Source: Paenibacillus_E sp042676385 (GTDB lineage Bacteria; Bacillota; Bacilli; Paenibacillales; NBRC-103111). From it: DNA of 64,000 nucleotides. Location of the stretch: contig NZ_JBHTHA010000027.1 in the NCBI RefSeq assembly GCF_042676385.1, positions 1 to 64,000 on the forward strand, written 5' to 3'. This document shows positions 53,469 to 62,460 of this stretch, piece by piece; the stretch's first letter is position 1; every line of letters starts with the position of its first letter. A program made the translations under genes and the position numbers. The notes beneath the pieces are model-generated. The model saw nothing but the letters and a program-made list of their open reading frames with translations, was not told the origin of the DNA and did no database searches.

Positions 53469-54353
53469 CTATTTATCCGTAACGGTAACCGAACCCGTAT
53501 CGGTTTTTACTTTAATCTTTTTGCTTCCATCCCCAATCGTACCCTTAACCGAGCGGTGGTCGGATTCTTTGACAGAAACGCCTGGAATATCCAATGTTGC
53601 TCTTCCGGTATCTGTGCTCAAATCAAAACTGGCAGAAGTAGGAGCTGGTGATAGTTGAAGTTTAATGCTCCCTGTGTCTGCATCTAACATTACGGAATCG
53701 CCGATATCATGAAGTTTACTGTTAATTGTGCCGGTATTCGTGCTGATTCGTACATTTCCTTGCCCGTCATTTACCCTTATGGAACCTGTATCGCTTCTAA
53801 GGTCCAACTGCTTGCCTTCGAAACGATCAAGTGTGATCGTGCCGGTATTTGTATCGGCCGTTAACGTTTCCGCTTTCAATTCCTTAAGATTCAGAGATCC
53901 CGTATCCGAAGAAACGGTAATGGCTTTATACAGTTTGTTAGGAAGCGTAACCTCGGTTCTCAGTTGATCGTTGAAATTGGCGATCAAGTTTTTCAATTCG
54001 TCGAGGTTGAAATTAAGAAGCAGGATTTTTCTATCTGGGCAAACGTTAACTTTCCATGCGTTAGAACCTTCCGTTACGGCATCGATCGTGCAATTTTTGG
54101 CACGGCTTTTGGTAATGGTTCCTACGAGATGAACCTTGATTTCATCGGTATTGCCGGGTATAAAAGTCACGCCGGTAATATCGTTTTTGATTGTAAGCGT
54201 GTCGATATTCGCTGCAGAAATTTTCTTTTCGATATCGATAGTGGTCGAGTTAGCGGTAAAATCGGTATCTTTAAACGAGATCGCACCGCCGATAAGGCCG
54301 ATGGCCAGACAGGCAAAGCCGACAAGCAAGAAAAATTTGACTCCATGTTTCAT
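53469..54353 (-). CDS. DUF4097-family beta-repeat membrane-anchored protein
   Basis: A 294-residue protein with an N-terminal membrane anchor or signal (FFLLVGFACLAIGLIGGAISF), then repeats of about 20 residues each holding a DTGS/DTGT element (SSDTGSLNLKEL, DTNTGTITLDRF, RSDTGSIRVNDG, DADTGSIKLQLS, DTGRATLDI). This is the adhesin-like right-handed beta-helix of DUF4097/LiaG-like proteins. Its RBS lies in the end of the upstream DUF1700 gene, so they form an operon. Function is not defined; relatives occur in envelope-stress operons. Confidence 0.85.
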   Translation of the reverse strand: MKHGVKFFLLVGFACLAIGLIGGAISFKDTDFTANSTTIDIEKKISAANIDTLTIKNDITGVTFIPGNTDEIKVHLVGTITKSRAKNCTIDAVTEGSNAWKVNVCPDRKILLLNFNLDELKNLIANFNDQLRTEVTLPNKLYKAITVSSDTGSLNLKELKAETLTADTNTGTITLDRFEGKQLDLRSDTGSIRVNDGQGNVRISTNTGTINSKLHDIGDSVMLDADTGSIKLQLSPAPTSASFDLSTDTGRATLDIPGVSVKESDHRSVKGTIGDGSKKIKVKTDTGSVTVTDK

Positions 54354-54356
54354 GGC

Positions 54357-55037
54357 TTAGGCCCCCTTAATCAGTTTGGCGTTGAATTGAATGTAACTCC
54401 AGCTCAGCTTGAAGAACCATTTGAACAACCATGAGCTGAGTGTCGTGAAAATGATACCGAGACCAAAGCAAGCTAACATCGCAAAGAAGATCAATCGGAC
54501 ATCGTTGCCTGCACTATCCATGAAACTGCCGATGACACCAATCACAGGTGCGATGATCAAGGCAATCCCGGAGACGAAGAATGCGACAAGCGTACCGAGA
54601 ATGGCAAACCAAGGTCCCATGACAAAGATGAGGTTGAAAAAACCTAGCGCAATACTGACGATAATTGCCTTAATGCCCGACTCCGGTTTCGTTGGGTATG
54701 GCGGCGGATATGGAGGGTTATAAGCATGAGTAAAAGGCGCGTGCCGCTCCGGTTCATAGACGGGTGGTGCGGGTTCAGGTCTTCGAAAAGGGGGCTTCTC
54801 CTCATCCGCAGGAGGTCGTTTTACGGGTTGAGGATTCGTTTGAGCCGTCTCCTTGGGAGCGTCCCAGTTAGGAACCCGCGGATAGCCGAGCGATTCGGCC
54901 ACATCTTCCTCGTTTTTTCCGTTTTCGAGTGCTTTTTGAAATAATTCTTCATAGACAGACAATATATTTTGGCGTTCCTTCTCAGGAAGTCCGCGCAGCC
55001 GGTAGTTAAGTTCTTTAAAGTAGTCCGATTTACTCAT
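54357..55037 (-). CDS. DUF1700-family membrane protein
   Basis: A 226-residue protein. The cytosolic N terminus (SKSDYFKELNYRLRGLPEKERQNILSVYEELFQKALENGKNEEDVAESLGYP) is the DUF1700 signature. A Pro-rich linker (about 75-120) precedes three or four membrane segments (GIKAIIVSIALGFFNLIFVMGPWFAILGTLVAFFVSG...). ATG at 55037 follows GGAGG. DUF1700 proteins usually pair with DUF4097, as here, and with a PadR regulator, which is absent here. Confidence 0.85.
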   Translation of the reverse strand: MSKSDYFKELNYRLRGLPEKERQNILSVYEELFQKALENGKNEEDVAESLGYPRVPNWDAPKETAQTNPQPVKRPPADEEKPPFRRPEPAPPVYEPERHAPFTHAYNPPYPPPYPTKPESGIKAIIVSIALGFFNLIFVMGPWFAILGTLVAFFVSGIALIIAPVIGVIGSFMDSAGNDVRLIFFAMLACFGLGIIFTTLSSWLFKWFFKLSWSYIQFNAKLIKGA

Positions 55038-55136
55038 CTTCCTGCCTCCTTCGTCCATTTCTCTCATGTACTAAGAATAAAAGAAAAAAGTCATAATGAC
55101 CTAGTATCTAGAGTCATATGACCTGTCATTAAATAT

Positions 55137-56600
55137 CTACCGAAAACTCGGTCCCTTTACCCCGTCTTCGAGAATCGGGCTGCCGTTTTCGCTCTGATTG
55201 CCATCTTCCGGCTTGATGTCGCTGCGGTTGGAGGCTACGAGTGTGGGTACGGCGGCGTAGCGATCTTTGGAAATCCGTTCTTTGCTGACCACGGTTCCGC
55301 TTACCTTTTTATAGCGATAAGTCTCTACGACATATCCTTCTTTGCCTTGGGCAATGGGTTTGGTGGAACCTGGAGGTAAAGCAGGGTTGTGCAAATATTT
55401 GATCGTAGGTTGGATCGTCTCAACGATTTTGGATTCGATGTCGTAAGTGTCCGTGGCCGGCAAACGGCCGAATAGCTTCACCGTCACGTCCCGATCTGTC
55501 GTGACTGCGCGAATGAGTAAATAGGCACCGGTGTTGTTGCGGAATTTGAAGTTGATATAGCCGCTGGCAAAGGTTGCGTCCTGCCCTAATGGGACATAGC
55601 TGACAGGCAAGGAGTGGTTACGCCGCTCGACGATTTCAAGACCGCTCCGCAGCACAGCGTTATACAAGGTGGATGAAACTTGGCAAATGCCGCCGCCGAT
55701 ACCGGGGACGAGCTTGCCATTGAAAATGACCGGCGCTTCCTGGTAGCCGAATTGTGCTTCGGTTTTTTCGATAATTTTGCTGTAATCAAACGTTTCACCT
55801 GGTGCCAGCATCATGTCTTGAATCGAAGTAGCCGTCGAACGGATGTTATGAATGCGGCCTGTTCCTGAAAGGGGGAATGTCGTTGTGAAATCAGCTATTT
55901 TGCGTTCGATACCTTGTTTTTTAAGGGAATCAACCGTAACCGAGGGTTGCTGCATGTATATAGGGATAGATATTTTTAGTGGCGTAGGTTTGCTTAATAC
56001 ACCAGTAACGGGTGGGATTCTGGCTTCAAGTTCCTTCCGCAGCGTGATCGTATCCAGCCGGGGAACAGCACGTTCGGGAGCGAACCGGATCGAATCATCC
56101 GGGTTCACAACCCGACGCGCAGCTACCGGTTGACGGTCGTACAACTCTTTCCAGTTCTGCTTAACGGCTGCGTTCAGCTTGTCCGGGTCAATGGAAATGA
56201 GCAGAGGCAGCTCCGCGTGGCGCGATGCCCATCGAGCGGCGATGCGGTCTTGGATGGAGCCGTGGAATAGGCTCTGAACGGCTTGATCGAGCTGCTCTCT
56301 ATGAAAGACGACCCCGAGGTCCGCCAAAGAAAGAATTTTCCCGGCTACTTCCGGATCAGAGGATTCAAGTCGCACTTCGAGGTTTTCATAAAGCTTTAAC
56401 TGGCGGGTAAGCTGCTGTTCAAATTGCGTATAGGAAAGCCCGCCGGCCTTCCAACCGGCAACCTGAAATTGGGCGGGCAGTTTCTGGCTAGTTCCATAAG
56501 AATAGAGAGCACCTCCGCATGCGCCCGTGACTACAACGATAAACGATAAGATCAGAATGTATTTATGAGTCGGCGATAGTTGTGGGGAGTTGATTGGCAT
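55137..56600 (-). CDS. VanW-family (YoaR-like) membrane-anchored protein
   Basis: A 487-residue protein with one N-terminal membrane segment (YILILSFIVVVTGACGGALYSYG), a middle PG_binding_4-like region (about 60-210) and a VanW domain at about 255-400 (MLAPGETFDYSKIIEKTEAQFGYQEAPVI, VPGIGGGICQVSSTLYNAVLRSGLEIVERRNHS). The family is linked to vancomycin-resistance clusters and cell-wall functions, but its role is unknown. ATG 56600 is 9 nt from AAAGGAG. Confidence 0.85.
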   Translation of the reverse strand: MPINSPQLSPTHKYILILSFIVVVTGACGGALYSYGTSQKLPAQFQVAGWKAGGLSYTQFEQQLTRQLKLYENLEVRLESSDPEVAGKILSLADLGVVFHREQLDQAVQSLFHGSIQDRIAARWASRHAELPLLISIDPDKLNAAVKQNWKELYDRQPVAARRVVNPDDSIRFAPERAVPRLDTITLRKELEARIPPVTGVLSKPTPLKISIPIYMQQPSVTVDSLKKQGIERKIADFTTTFPLSGTGRIHNIRSTATSIQDMMLAPGETFDYSKIIEKTEAQFGYQEAPVIFNGKLVPGIGGGICQVSSTLYNAVLRSGLEIVERRNHSLPVSYVPLGQDATFASGYINFKFRNNTGAYLLIRAVTTDRDVTVKLFGRLPATDTYDIESKIVETIQPTIKYLHNPALPPGSTKPIAQGKEGYVVETYRYKKVSGTVVSKERISKDRYAAVPTLVASNRSDIKPEDGNQSENGSPILEDGVKGPSFR

Positions 56601-56744
56601 ATACAGCGGCTCCTTTGCGCTACGAAATAGCTGAGGCAAATAAATGCCTGTACTATTATGTGTATCGCAATGAATCAGGTTTTAGTACCAAGCGTTGATT
56701 TGGCACCTTCGATGGCTTTCCCGGAACCGGTTCCGGAAGGTACC

Positions 56745-56790
56745 TGAAAAACAAAACAAGCTGAAGCCGTTAGAGATCCGGCGCCAGCTT
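56745..56790 (-). terminator. Terminator of the sugar ABC transporter operon
   Basis: On the minus strand AAGCTGGCGCCG pairs with CGGCTTCAGCTT and is followed by GTTTTGTTTTT. Confidence 0.75.
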
Positions 56791-56801
56791 GCAGCATAAG
56801 A

Positions 56802-57635
56802 TTATTTGGTTCCCGTAAAAGTAATGCCTTTGATAAAAAATTTATTGCCGAACACATATACAAGCAAAGCAGGCAGGGTGAAGACCATCGACGCCGCCAT
56901 GATATAGTTCCAGTACGAGATATACTGGCCCTTGAACGTATTCATGCCCAGAGGAAGTGTGAACATCGAGCGCTCTGACATAAAGAGCAAGGGCTTCAAG
57001 AATTCATTCCACGAGCCCATGAAGGTGAAAATCGCCATAGCTGCCAGCGGCGGTCCGGCGAGCGGGAGTGCGACTCGAAAGAACATGCCCAACCGAGTCA
57101 TACCATCCATTTCAGCGGCCTCTTCCAGTTCCTTGGGGAAACTGATAAAAAACTGCCGCATCATGAAAATATAAGTAGCTTGAACGGCGGTAGGGATAAT
57201 CAGCGCGCTAAAGCTATTCAGCCACCCGATATCTTTAATGATCAAGTACTGGGGAATCAGCGTGACTTTATCCGGTACCATCAGAATACTCAGGATGAAG
57301 AAGAAAATCAGCTTGTTGCCGGGGAAATCAAATCTCGCCAAGGCGTATCCGGCCATCGAATTCAGCAGCAGGTTCAGCAGGGTGACGGCGATGCCGACCA
57401 TGACACTGTTCAAAAACCAGCGGGGAAACATTTGTTCGCTCAAGAAAATGTATTTATAATTATCGAGTGTAAATTGTTTTGGAATAAAAGATAAACCGGT
57501 CGTGGAAATTTCCGCAAGCGTCTTGAACGAAGCGGAGAGCGCCCACAGGAACGGGACAACCGTAATGACGGCATAAAATAGCAGCAAAATGTATGTCAAA
57601 ACACGCGCGATCGAACGGGTTCTGGATGTTGCCAT
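56802..57635 (-). CDS. Carbohydrate ABC transporter permease, MalG-like (CUT1)
   Basis: A 277-residue permease with six predicted membrane segments. The ATPase-contact EAA loop is EAAEMDGMTRLGMFFRVALPLAGPPLA at about residues 167-193. It pairs with the MalF-like gene upstream. There is no cognate ATPase gene here; CUT1 systems in Firmicutes often share an MsmK-type ATPase. Confidence 0.92.
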   Translation of the reverse strand: MATSRTRSIARVLTYILLLFYAVITVVPFLWALSASFKTLAEISTTGLSFIPKQFTLDNYKYIFLSEQMFPRWFLNSVMVGIAVTLLNLLLNSMAGYALARFDFPGNKLIFFFILSILMVPDKVTLIPQYLIIKDIGWLNSFSALIIPTAVQATYIFMMRQFFISFPKELEEAAEMDGMTRLGMFFRVALPLAGPPLAAMAIFTFMGSWNEFLKPLLFMSERSMFTLPLGMNTFKGQYISYWNYIMAASMVFTLPALLVYVFGNKFFIKGITFTGTK

Positions 57636-57652
57636 CGGGGTACTCTCCTTTC

Positions 57653-58549
57653 TTAGTTCAATTTTTCTTCGCCGAACAGTTTGCGTTGAATGACGGTGAC
57701 GATCATGATAGCACAGGCCAGCATGAAGGCGAGAGCCGATGCGTAGCCCATATCGAGGTTTTTGAATGCATATTGGTAAATGAGCAGCACGAGGGTCAAT
57801 GTCGAGTTATCAGGTCCCCCTGAGCCGTTGGATAAAATGTAGGCTTGATCGAACAATTGGAATGTGCCAATCAATCCCATAGTCACTACGAAGAAAGTGA
57901 CAGGTTTGAGCAGCGGTATGGTAATCGAAATGAATCTCCGCCATGTTCCAGCGCCGTCAAGTTCAGCAGCCTCATATAACGTATCCGGAATATCCTGCAG
58001 CGCTGCCAAATAAATGACCATAAACTGCGGCGCTGTGGAAAATATATTCATAATCATAATGCCTTTGAGGGCGACACTGGGGTCTCCCAGCCAGTTATAG
58101 CTGCTCATGCCGAGCAGATTGAGTACATCGTTCAACAAACCATCGGATTTATAAAGCCACATGAAAATAAGTGTTAAAACAGCGGATGAAGTAACGGTCG
58201 GCATAAAATAAACGACTCTAAAGAAATTGCGGAATTTGATTTTGGAATTCAATACCGAAGCCAGTACCAAGGCTACGATCGTTTGCAACGGTACGACGTA
58301 TATCGCATATTCAACAGTGTTACGTAGCCCGATCCAGGCCCGGTCGTCATCGACCATGCGTGTGAAGTTGCGAAGCCCGATAAATTTATAGCTCACGCCG
58401 CCCAGCAGCTCAACCTTATGAAGCGAAAGAAAAACCGCATACAGAATCGGCAGCAAAAAGAAGGCGCCCAGCACGAGCAACGACGGCGATACGAACAAAT
58501 ATCCCGAAAGGACGTCCCGCCATTTGCGGCGGTTCCAGCGTCGTTTCAT
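57653..58549 (-). CDS. Carbohydrate ABC transporter permease, MalF-like (CUT1)
   Basis: A 298-residue permease with six membrane segments, starting with a basic cytosolic tail (KRRWNRRKWRDVLSGYLFVSPSLLVLGAFFLLPI). The EAA loop is LYEAAELDGAGTWRRFISITIPLLKP at about residues 196-221. It lies between the binding protein and the second permease, in one operon. Confidence 0.92.
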   Translation of the reverse strand: MKRRWNRRKWRDVLSGYLFVSPSLLVLGAFFLLPILYAVFLSLHKVELLGGVSYKFIGLRNFTRMVDDDRAWIGLRNTVEYAIYVVPLQTIVALVLASVLNSKIKFRNFFRVVYFMPTVTSSAVLTLIFMWLYKSDGLLNDVLNLLGMSSYNWLGDPSVALKGIMIMNIFSTAPQFMVIYLAALQDIPDTLYEAAELDGAGTWRRFISITIPLLKPVTFFVVTMGLIGTFQLFDQAYILSNGSGGPDNSTLTLVLLIYQYAFKNLDMGYASALAFMLACAIMIVTVIQRKLFGEEKLN

Positions 58550-58628
58550 TCATGCTCCCCCTTTCCTGTAAAATGCCGTAAAAGAGGAAGTTTCTCCTCT
58601 TTTACGGTTGTTGAAACAACGATTCGGT

Positions 58629-59945
58629 TTATTTGCCGGCGGCAATTTCCTTGTTAGCCGTTTCCTGTGCTTTTTTCAAAGCTTCTTCTAAGGTTACTTT
58701 TCCTTGGTATGCGGAAATGAACTGGTTATTGAAGTTGTTCATGATCGTAGGCAGTGTTTCCTTCGCTTGCCATGGGATCGAGTAGGAGTTACCGGCTACG
58801 AGTGCAGCGCGCAGCGGATCTTTATCAAAACCGAGCTCTTTAGCTACGGATTTGCGCGATGGAAGCGCAGAGCCTTTGCTGGTCCATGTTTTCATGCCTT
58901 CTTTGCCCGTTAGGTATGAGATGAGTTCCCATGCTTCTTGTTTATGCTTGGAGTTTTTATTCATGACGTAGGCAACCGTGTAAGCCATGGTTGCTTTTTT
59001 GCCATGTACGGTTGGCACTTCGGCTGTGGCGAAGTCGAGATCTTTGAACGTGTTTTGCAAGTACGGAATCGCCCAGTTACCTTCGATCACCATAGAAGCT
59101 TTGTGTTGGCCGAACATTTCGCCGCCCCAACCTGCGCCGAGATCTTTAGGTTCACCTGCGGATTTGTCTTTCAAGTGCATATCGACAACAGGCTGTAAGC
59201 CTTTAAGCGCTTCAGGAGAAGAGAAAGCCGCATTGCCGTTATCGTCAGACACTTTGCCGCCAGCCGCTTGGATCATGAACATTTGGCGAGCCAGCTCAGG
59301 CGCAGCGCCGAATCCGTAGCGGCTTACTTTGCCGCCGTCGGCTTTGGTCAGTTTCTTGGCAGCATCTTGAAGCTCCTCCCAAGTCGCAGGAACTTTGGTA
59401 ATACCGGCATCAGCGAAATCTTTCTTGTTATAGAAGAGCGCCAACGTGGAAGTGTCTTTCGGGAAACCGTAACTTTTGCCGTCTTTGCCTTTAAATGCGT
59501 TAAGGAGAGGCGTCTCGAAGTCCGCTGTATCGAACTCAGGCTTTACGTAGCCGTCGAGCGGCTCAAGGACGTTTTTGGCGATTAGGCCTGGCGCTTCGAA
59601 TGCGTCAAGAAAGAAGACGTCGGCGCCTTCGCCACCCACCAGACGAGTCTTGATAACATCCATGTATTGATCGGCGATTACGTCAAATTTGACGGTAATG
59701 TTCGGATGTTTGGTTTGAAAATCTTTAAGCACTTGTTGGAAAAGCGCTGTTTCTTCAGGGCTCGAGCCCCAGCCATTCAAGGTAATTGTCACCGGATCCG
59801 CGGATTTAGGTGCCTGAGTCGCTGCAGCTGTAGTTGCAGGAGCGGAAGGTGCCGGTGTTGCAGTGTTCGTTTGGCTGCCGCAGCCTGAAATAACGATCAT
59901 CGAAGATACAGTAGCGAGGGAAATGCCAGTAAACCATTTTTTCAT
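58629..59945 (-). CDS. Sugar-binding lipoprotein of the ABC transporter
   Basis: A 438-residue family-1 extracellular solute-binding protein. A lipoprotein signal ends VISGC, so Cys22 would be lipidated. The mature protein has the MalE/UgpB pattern (VTITLNGWGSSPEETALFQQVLKDFQTKHPNITVKF, AAWELISYLTGKEGMKTWTSKGSALPSRKSV). ATG 59945 follows GGGAGG. The sugar is unknown; the linked debranching-type glycosidase suggests an alpha-glucan or related oligosaccharide. Confidence 0.92.
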   Translation of the reverse strand: MKKWFTGISLATVSSMIVISGCGSQTNTATPAPSAPATTAAATQAPKSADPVTITLNGWGSSPEETALFQQVLKDFQTKHPNITVKFDVIADQYMDVIKTRLVGGEGADVFFLDAFEAPGLIAKNVLEPLDGYVKPEFDTADFETPLLNAFKGKDGKSYGFPKDTSTLALFYNKKDFADAGITKVPATWEELQDAAKKLTKADGGKVSRYGFGAAPELARQMFMIQAAGGKVSDDNGNAAFSSPEALKGLQPVVDMHLKDKSAGEPKDLGAGWGGEMFGQHKASMVIEGNWAIPYLQNTFKDLDFATAEVPTVHGKKATMAYTVAYVMNKNSKHKQEAWELISYLTGKEGMKTWTSKGSALPSRKSVAKELGFDKDPLRAALVAGNSYSIPWQAKETLPTIMNNFNNQFISAYQGKVTLEEALKKAQETANKEIAAGK

Positions 59946-59986
59946 GAGATAATGCCTCCCTTTTATAAGCTTCCTTTTCAATGCTT

Positions 59987-62089
59987 TTATGATGGATGAA
60001 TCACTTGAAGCCCTGATGTGTTATTCAGCACGATAATCGTCGTTGTCTTCGTCCGCGGATCAAGTTGAACGTGTAGGCTCAATTTGCCCTGGGCGACCGT
60101 CATGTTGCGTACCGTAAGCTGCGTCATGCCTGCTGGCAGCACAGGATCCAGGCGGATCGTCCCGCCAAGCGTGTCGGGCTCGATACCGAGAATCGCTTGC
60201 AGGAATACAAGCGGAGTGCCTGCGGCCCAAGCTTGCGGCGAGCACGCGACCGGATACGGGACAGGCTCGCCGACGGATTCGTCGTATCCGCAGTATAGTT
60301 CGGGCAGCCTATGGTACTCGAAGCTTTCCGATGCTTTCATCAACCCTTCGATAACTTGAAGTGTCTCCGCTTTATAGCCACAGCGACTCATGCCCAGCAT
60401 CACGAGTGAATTGTCATGCGGCCAAATGCTTCCGTCATGATAGCTCATCGGGTTGTAACCGGAGGATTCGGTACTCATCGTACGAATGCCATAACCGCTG
60501 AACATGTCGGCGGCTACCAGTCTGCGAACCACTGATTGCGCACGTTCCGGCTTCAGCATTCCCGACATTAAAACGTGGCCCGGATTGGTTGTAACGGACT
60601 GCACCTGCTTCTTGTCGGCGTCGAGTGCGATCGCGTAGAAGTCTTCATCTTCCATCCAGAAGCTGGCTTCGAAACGCTCGCGAAGCTCTTCCGCTGAACG
60701 TGTCAGTTCGTCGGCCAGCTGATCTTTACCCAGCTTGCGAAGTATGGGAGCGAGCTTCGTTTTCGCTTGATAGACGTAACCCTGCACTTCAGCGAGTGCG
60801 ATGGGGGCTTTCGCGTAATCGCCGTTCCTATGTACGACGGAGTCGCCGGAATCTTTCCAGCCTTGGTTGGCGATGCCTTTGGATGATTTTTGATAGTATT
60901 CGACGAATCGGTCGCCATCCGCATCTCCGTAGGTATCGATCCAGCTTAACGCACGCTCGATGCCCGGCATCAGGTGCTCGATCAGCGCCGTATCTCCGGT
61001 CCATTGCACGTACTCCGCAGCAAGAAGAAGAAAAAGCGGCGTTGCATCGATGGTTCCGTAATACGGAGTGAACGGGATTTGGTTCGTCAATGCCAGTTCG
61101 CCGTAGCGAATCTCGTGCATGATTTTGCCCGGTTCTTCGTCGCGCCAAACGTCTTCCTTGGTGCCTTGATAGGCAGCCATAGTTAGAAGCGTCCCCTTGG
61201 CGATATTCGGCTCGGCTGTAAGCATTTGTAGCGCAGCGATCAAGCTGTCGCGACCAAAAGGAACCGAATACCACGGGAGTCCGGCGACCGGGAACTGGCC
61301 GTGGCCGAGATCGGTGAGGAGGACTCGCAGGTCTTGAAGTCCGCGGTTGTACAGCTGATCGAACAGCGGCAAATCGCTTTCGACAGAGGTCGTGTTCTCA
61401 TTCCAGGTCTGATAGGAGGCTTTCAGTTGTTCGATTGCCTGCTGTGCCGGCACCTGCTTAGGTCCTTTGCCATCGATGAAAGGAGCAATGAAAAAGGTCA
61501 CCGCTTGGCGCTCCTTGGGCGCTAACTCGAATCGGAACGCGACGGTGCCGTCATTACGGACCGCCGTTTCGGCTCGGTCCCAGTTGATTTGCGTTTGGCG
61601 TACTATGCCATCTGTGCCTTTGTAGCTTTTGGTTAGCTTTCCTTGTTCATAAACGTCTGGCAGCGCTTCCCCGAAGGTGCCGTTCTGAAAGCCGCGAACA
61701 ACGAACATGTCGGCGAAATCGCTCTCGAAGCGGGAAGTAAAATCGAAGGCCACCGGCTTCGGATAAAAGTTCGTGAAAGTAATGGTTTCGTACAAAGCCC
61801 CTTCGTAAATGAAGCGCTGTCTTTCCAGTTCAACAGATTCTCTCCAGAGAATCAAGTTCCCATCCGATTCCATATGAGGATTCGTCATGCGAATGGTAGC
61901 GATATAATTCGTTCCCGCGGAGGAGCTGAGCAGAATGGGCTTTTTATCATTGATCCGGATTTCGAAGCCGCTTAAAAAGCGGGTATCCTTCGTATACAGA
62001 CCGTGCCCTGCTTCATTACCTGCGGGAATATCACCGGTTTTATCGGTCATCAGAAAGAGATCGTTCTCCTTAATGACGCGGTAATCCAT
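59987..62089 (-). CDS. Glycogen-debranching-like glycosidase (amylo-alpha-1,6-glucosidase family)
   Basis: A 700-residue cytosolic protein without a signal peptide. The N-terminal GDE_N_bis-type beta domain (about 10-210) starts YRVIKENDLFLMTDKTGDIPAGNEAGHGLYTKDTRFLSGFEI. The C-terminal (alpha/alpha)6-barrel (about 250-640) includes PWYSVPFGRDSLIAALQML and MSYHDGSIWPHDNSLVMLGMSRCGY. It would break down the imported sugar polymer or oligomer. It is the first gene of the transporter operon and is preceded by a LacI-type operator. Confidence 0.88.
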   Translation of the reverse strand: MDYRVIKENDLFLMTDKTGDIPAGNEAGHGLYTKDTRFLSGFEIRINDKKPILLSSSAGTNYIATIRMTNPHMESDGNLILWRESVELERQRFIYEGALYETITFTNFYPKPVAFDFTSRFESDFADMFVVRGFQNGTFGEALPDVYEQGKLTKSYKGTDGIVRQTQINWDRAETAVRNDGTVAFRFELAPKERQAVTFFIAPFIDGKGPKQVPAQQAIEQLKASYQTWNENTTSVESDLPLFDQLYNRGLQDLRVLLTDLGHGQFPVAGLPWYSVPFGRDSLIAALQMLTAEPNIAKGTLLTMAAYQGTKEDVWRDEEPGKIMHEIRYGELALTNQIPFTPYYGTIDATPLFLLLAAEYVQWTGDTALIEHLMPGIERALSWIDTYGDADGDRFVEYYQKSSKGIANQGWKDSGDSVVHRNGDYAKAPIALAEVQGYVYQAKTKLAPILRKLGKDQLADELTRSAEELRERFEASFWMEDEDFYAIALDADKKQVQSVTTNPGHVLMSGMLKPERAQSVVRRLVAADMFSGYGIRTMSTESSGYNPMSYHDGSIWPHDNSLVMLGMSRCGYKAETLQVIEGLMKASESFEYHRLPELYCGYDESVGEPVPYPVACSPQAWAAGTPLVFLQAILGIEPDTLGGTIRLDPVLPAGMTQLTVRNMTVAQGKLSLHVQLDPRTKTTTIIVLNNTSGLQVIHPS

Positions 62090-62145
62090 TCGGTTCACCC
62101 CTTTTCTCTGATTTTTCTTGGTGTGATTAACACAGTTTTCAATTA

Positions 62146-62159
62146 CCGAAACGTTTCGG
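62146..62159. promoter_or_regulatory. LacI-family operator 1, perfect palindrome
   Basis: CCGAAACGTTTCGG, 57 bp before the debranching-type gene on its 5' side. Confidence 0.85.
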
Positions 62160-62260
62160 ATAAGCTTTTTAAAAAAGGAAAAAGAATCTAAAGGGGACAG
62201 GTCCGCCTCATTTCTTTATTCCTGTGTAACTCAACTCACTTTACGAGCTATCAAACAAAA

Positions 62261-62274
62261 CCGAAACGTTTTGG
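62261..62274. promoter_or_regulatory. LacI-family operator 2
   Basis: CCGAAACGTTTTGG, one mismatch from the perfect palindrome, in the middle of the divergent region. Confidence 0.8.
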
Positions 62275-62367
62275 TCTTCTTTATTTTTGATTATACATAA
62301 CCATGAAATCATTTACAATCCCCCTAAGCATATTTTTTAAGCGTTTACATTATCGTAATAATTAAGA

Positions 62368-62396
62368 TTGAAACTATTAAGGGATTATATTAATAT
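62368..62396 (+). promoter_or_regulatory. SigA promoter of the LacI-family gene
   Basis: TTGAAA (62368-62373), 17 nt, TAATAT (62391-62396). Apart from this and the three operators, the gap 62090-62460 shows nothing else. Confidence 0.65.
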
Positions 62397-62427
62397 AGAA
62401 ATTATATAAAAAGACAATTATTTATTA

Positions 62428-62441
62428 CCAAAACGTTTCGG
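62428..62441. promoter_or_regulatory. LacI-family operator 3
   Basis: CCAAAACGTTTCGG lies between the predicted transcription start (about 62403) and the ATG of the regulator, a roadblock position for autorepression. Confidence 0.8.
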
Positions 62442-62460
62442 AAAAGGTGAGCGCGCAAGT

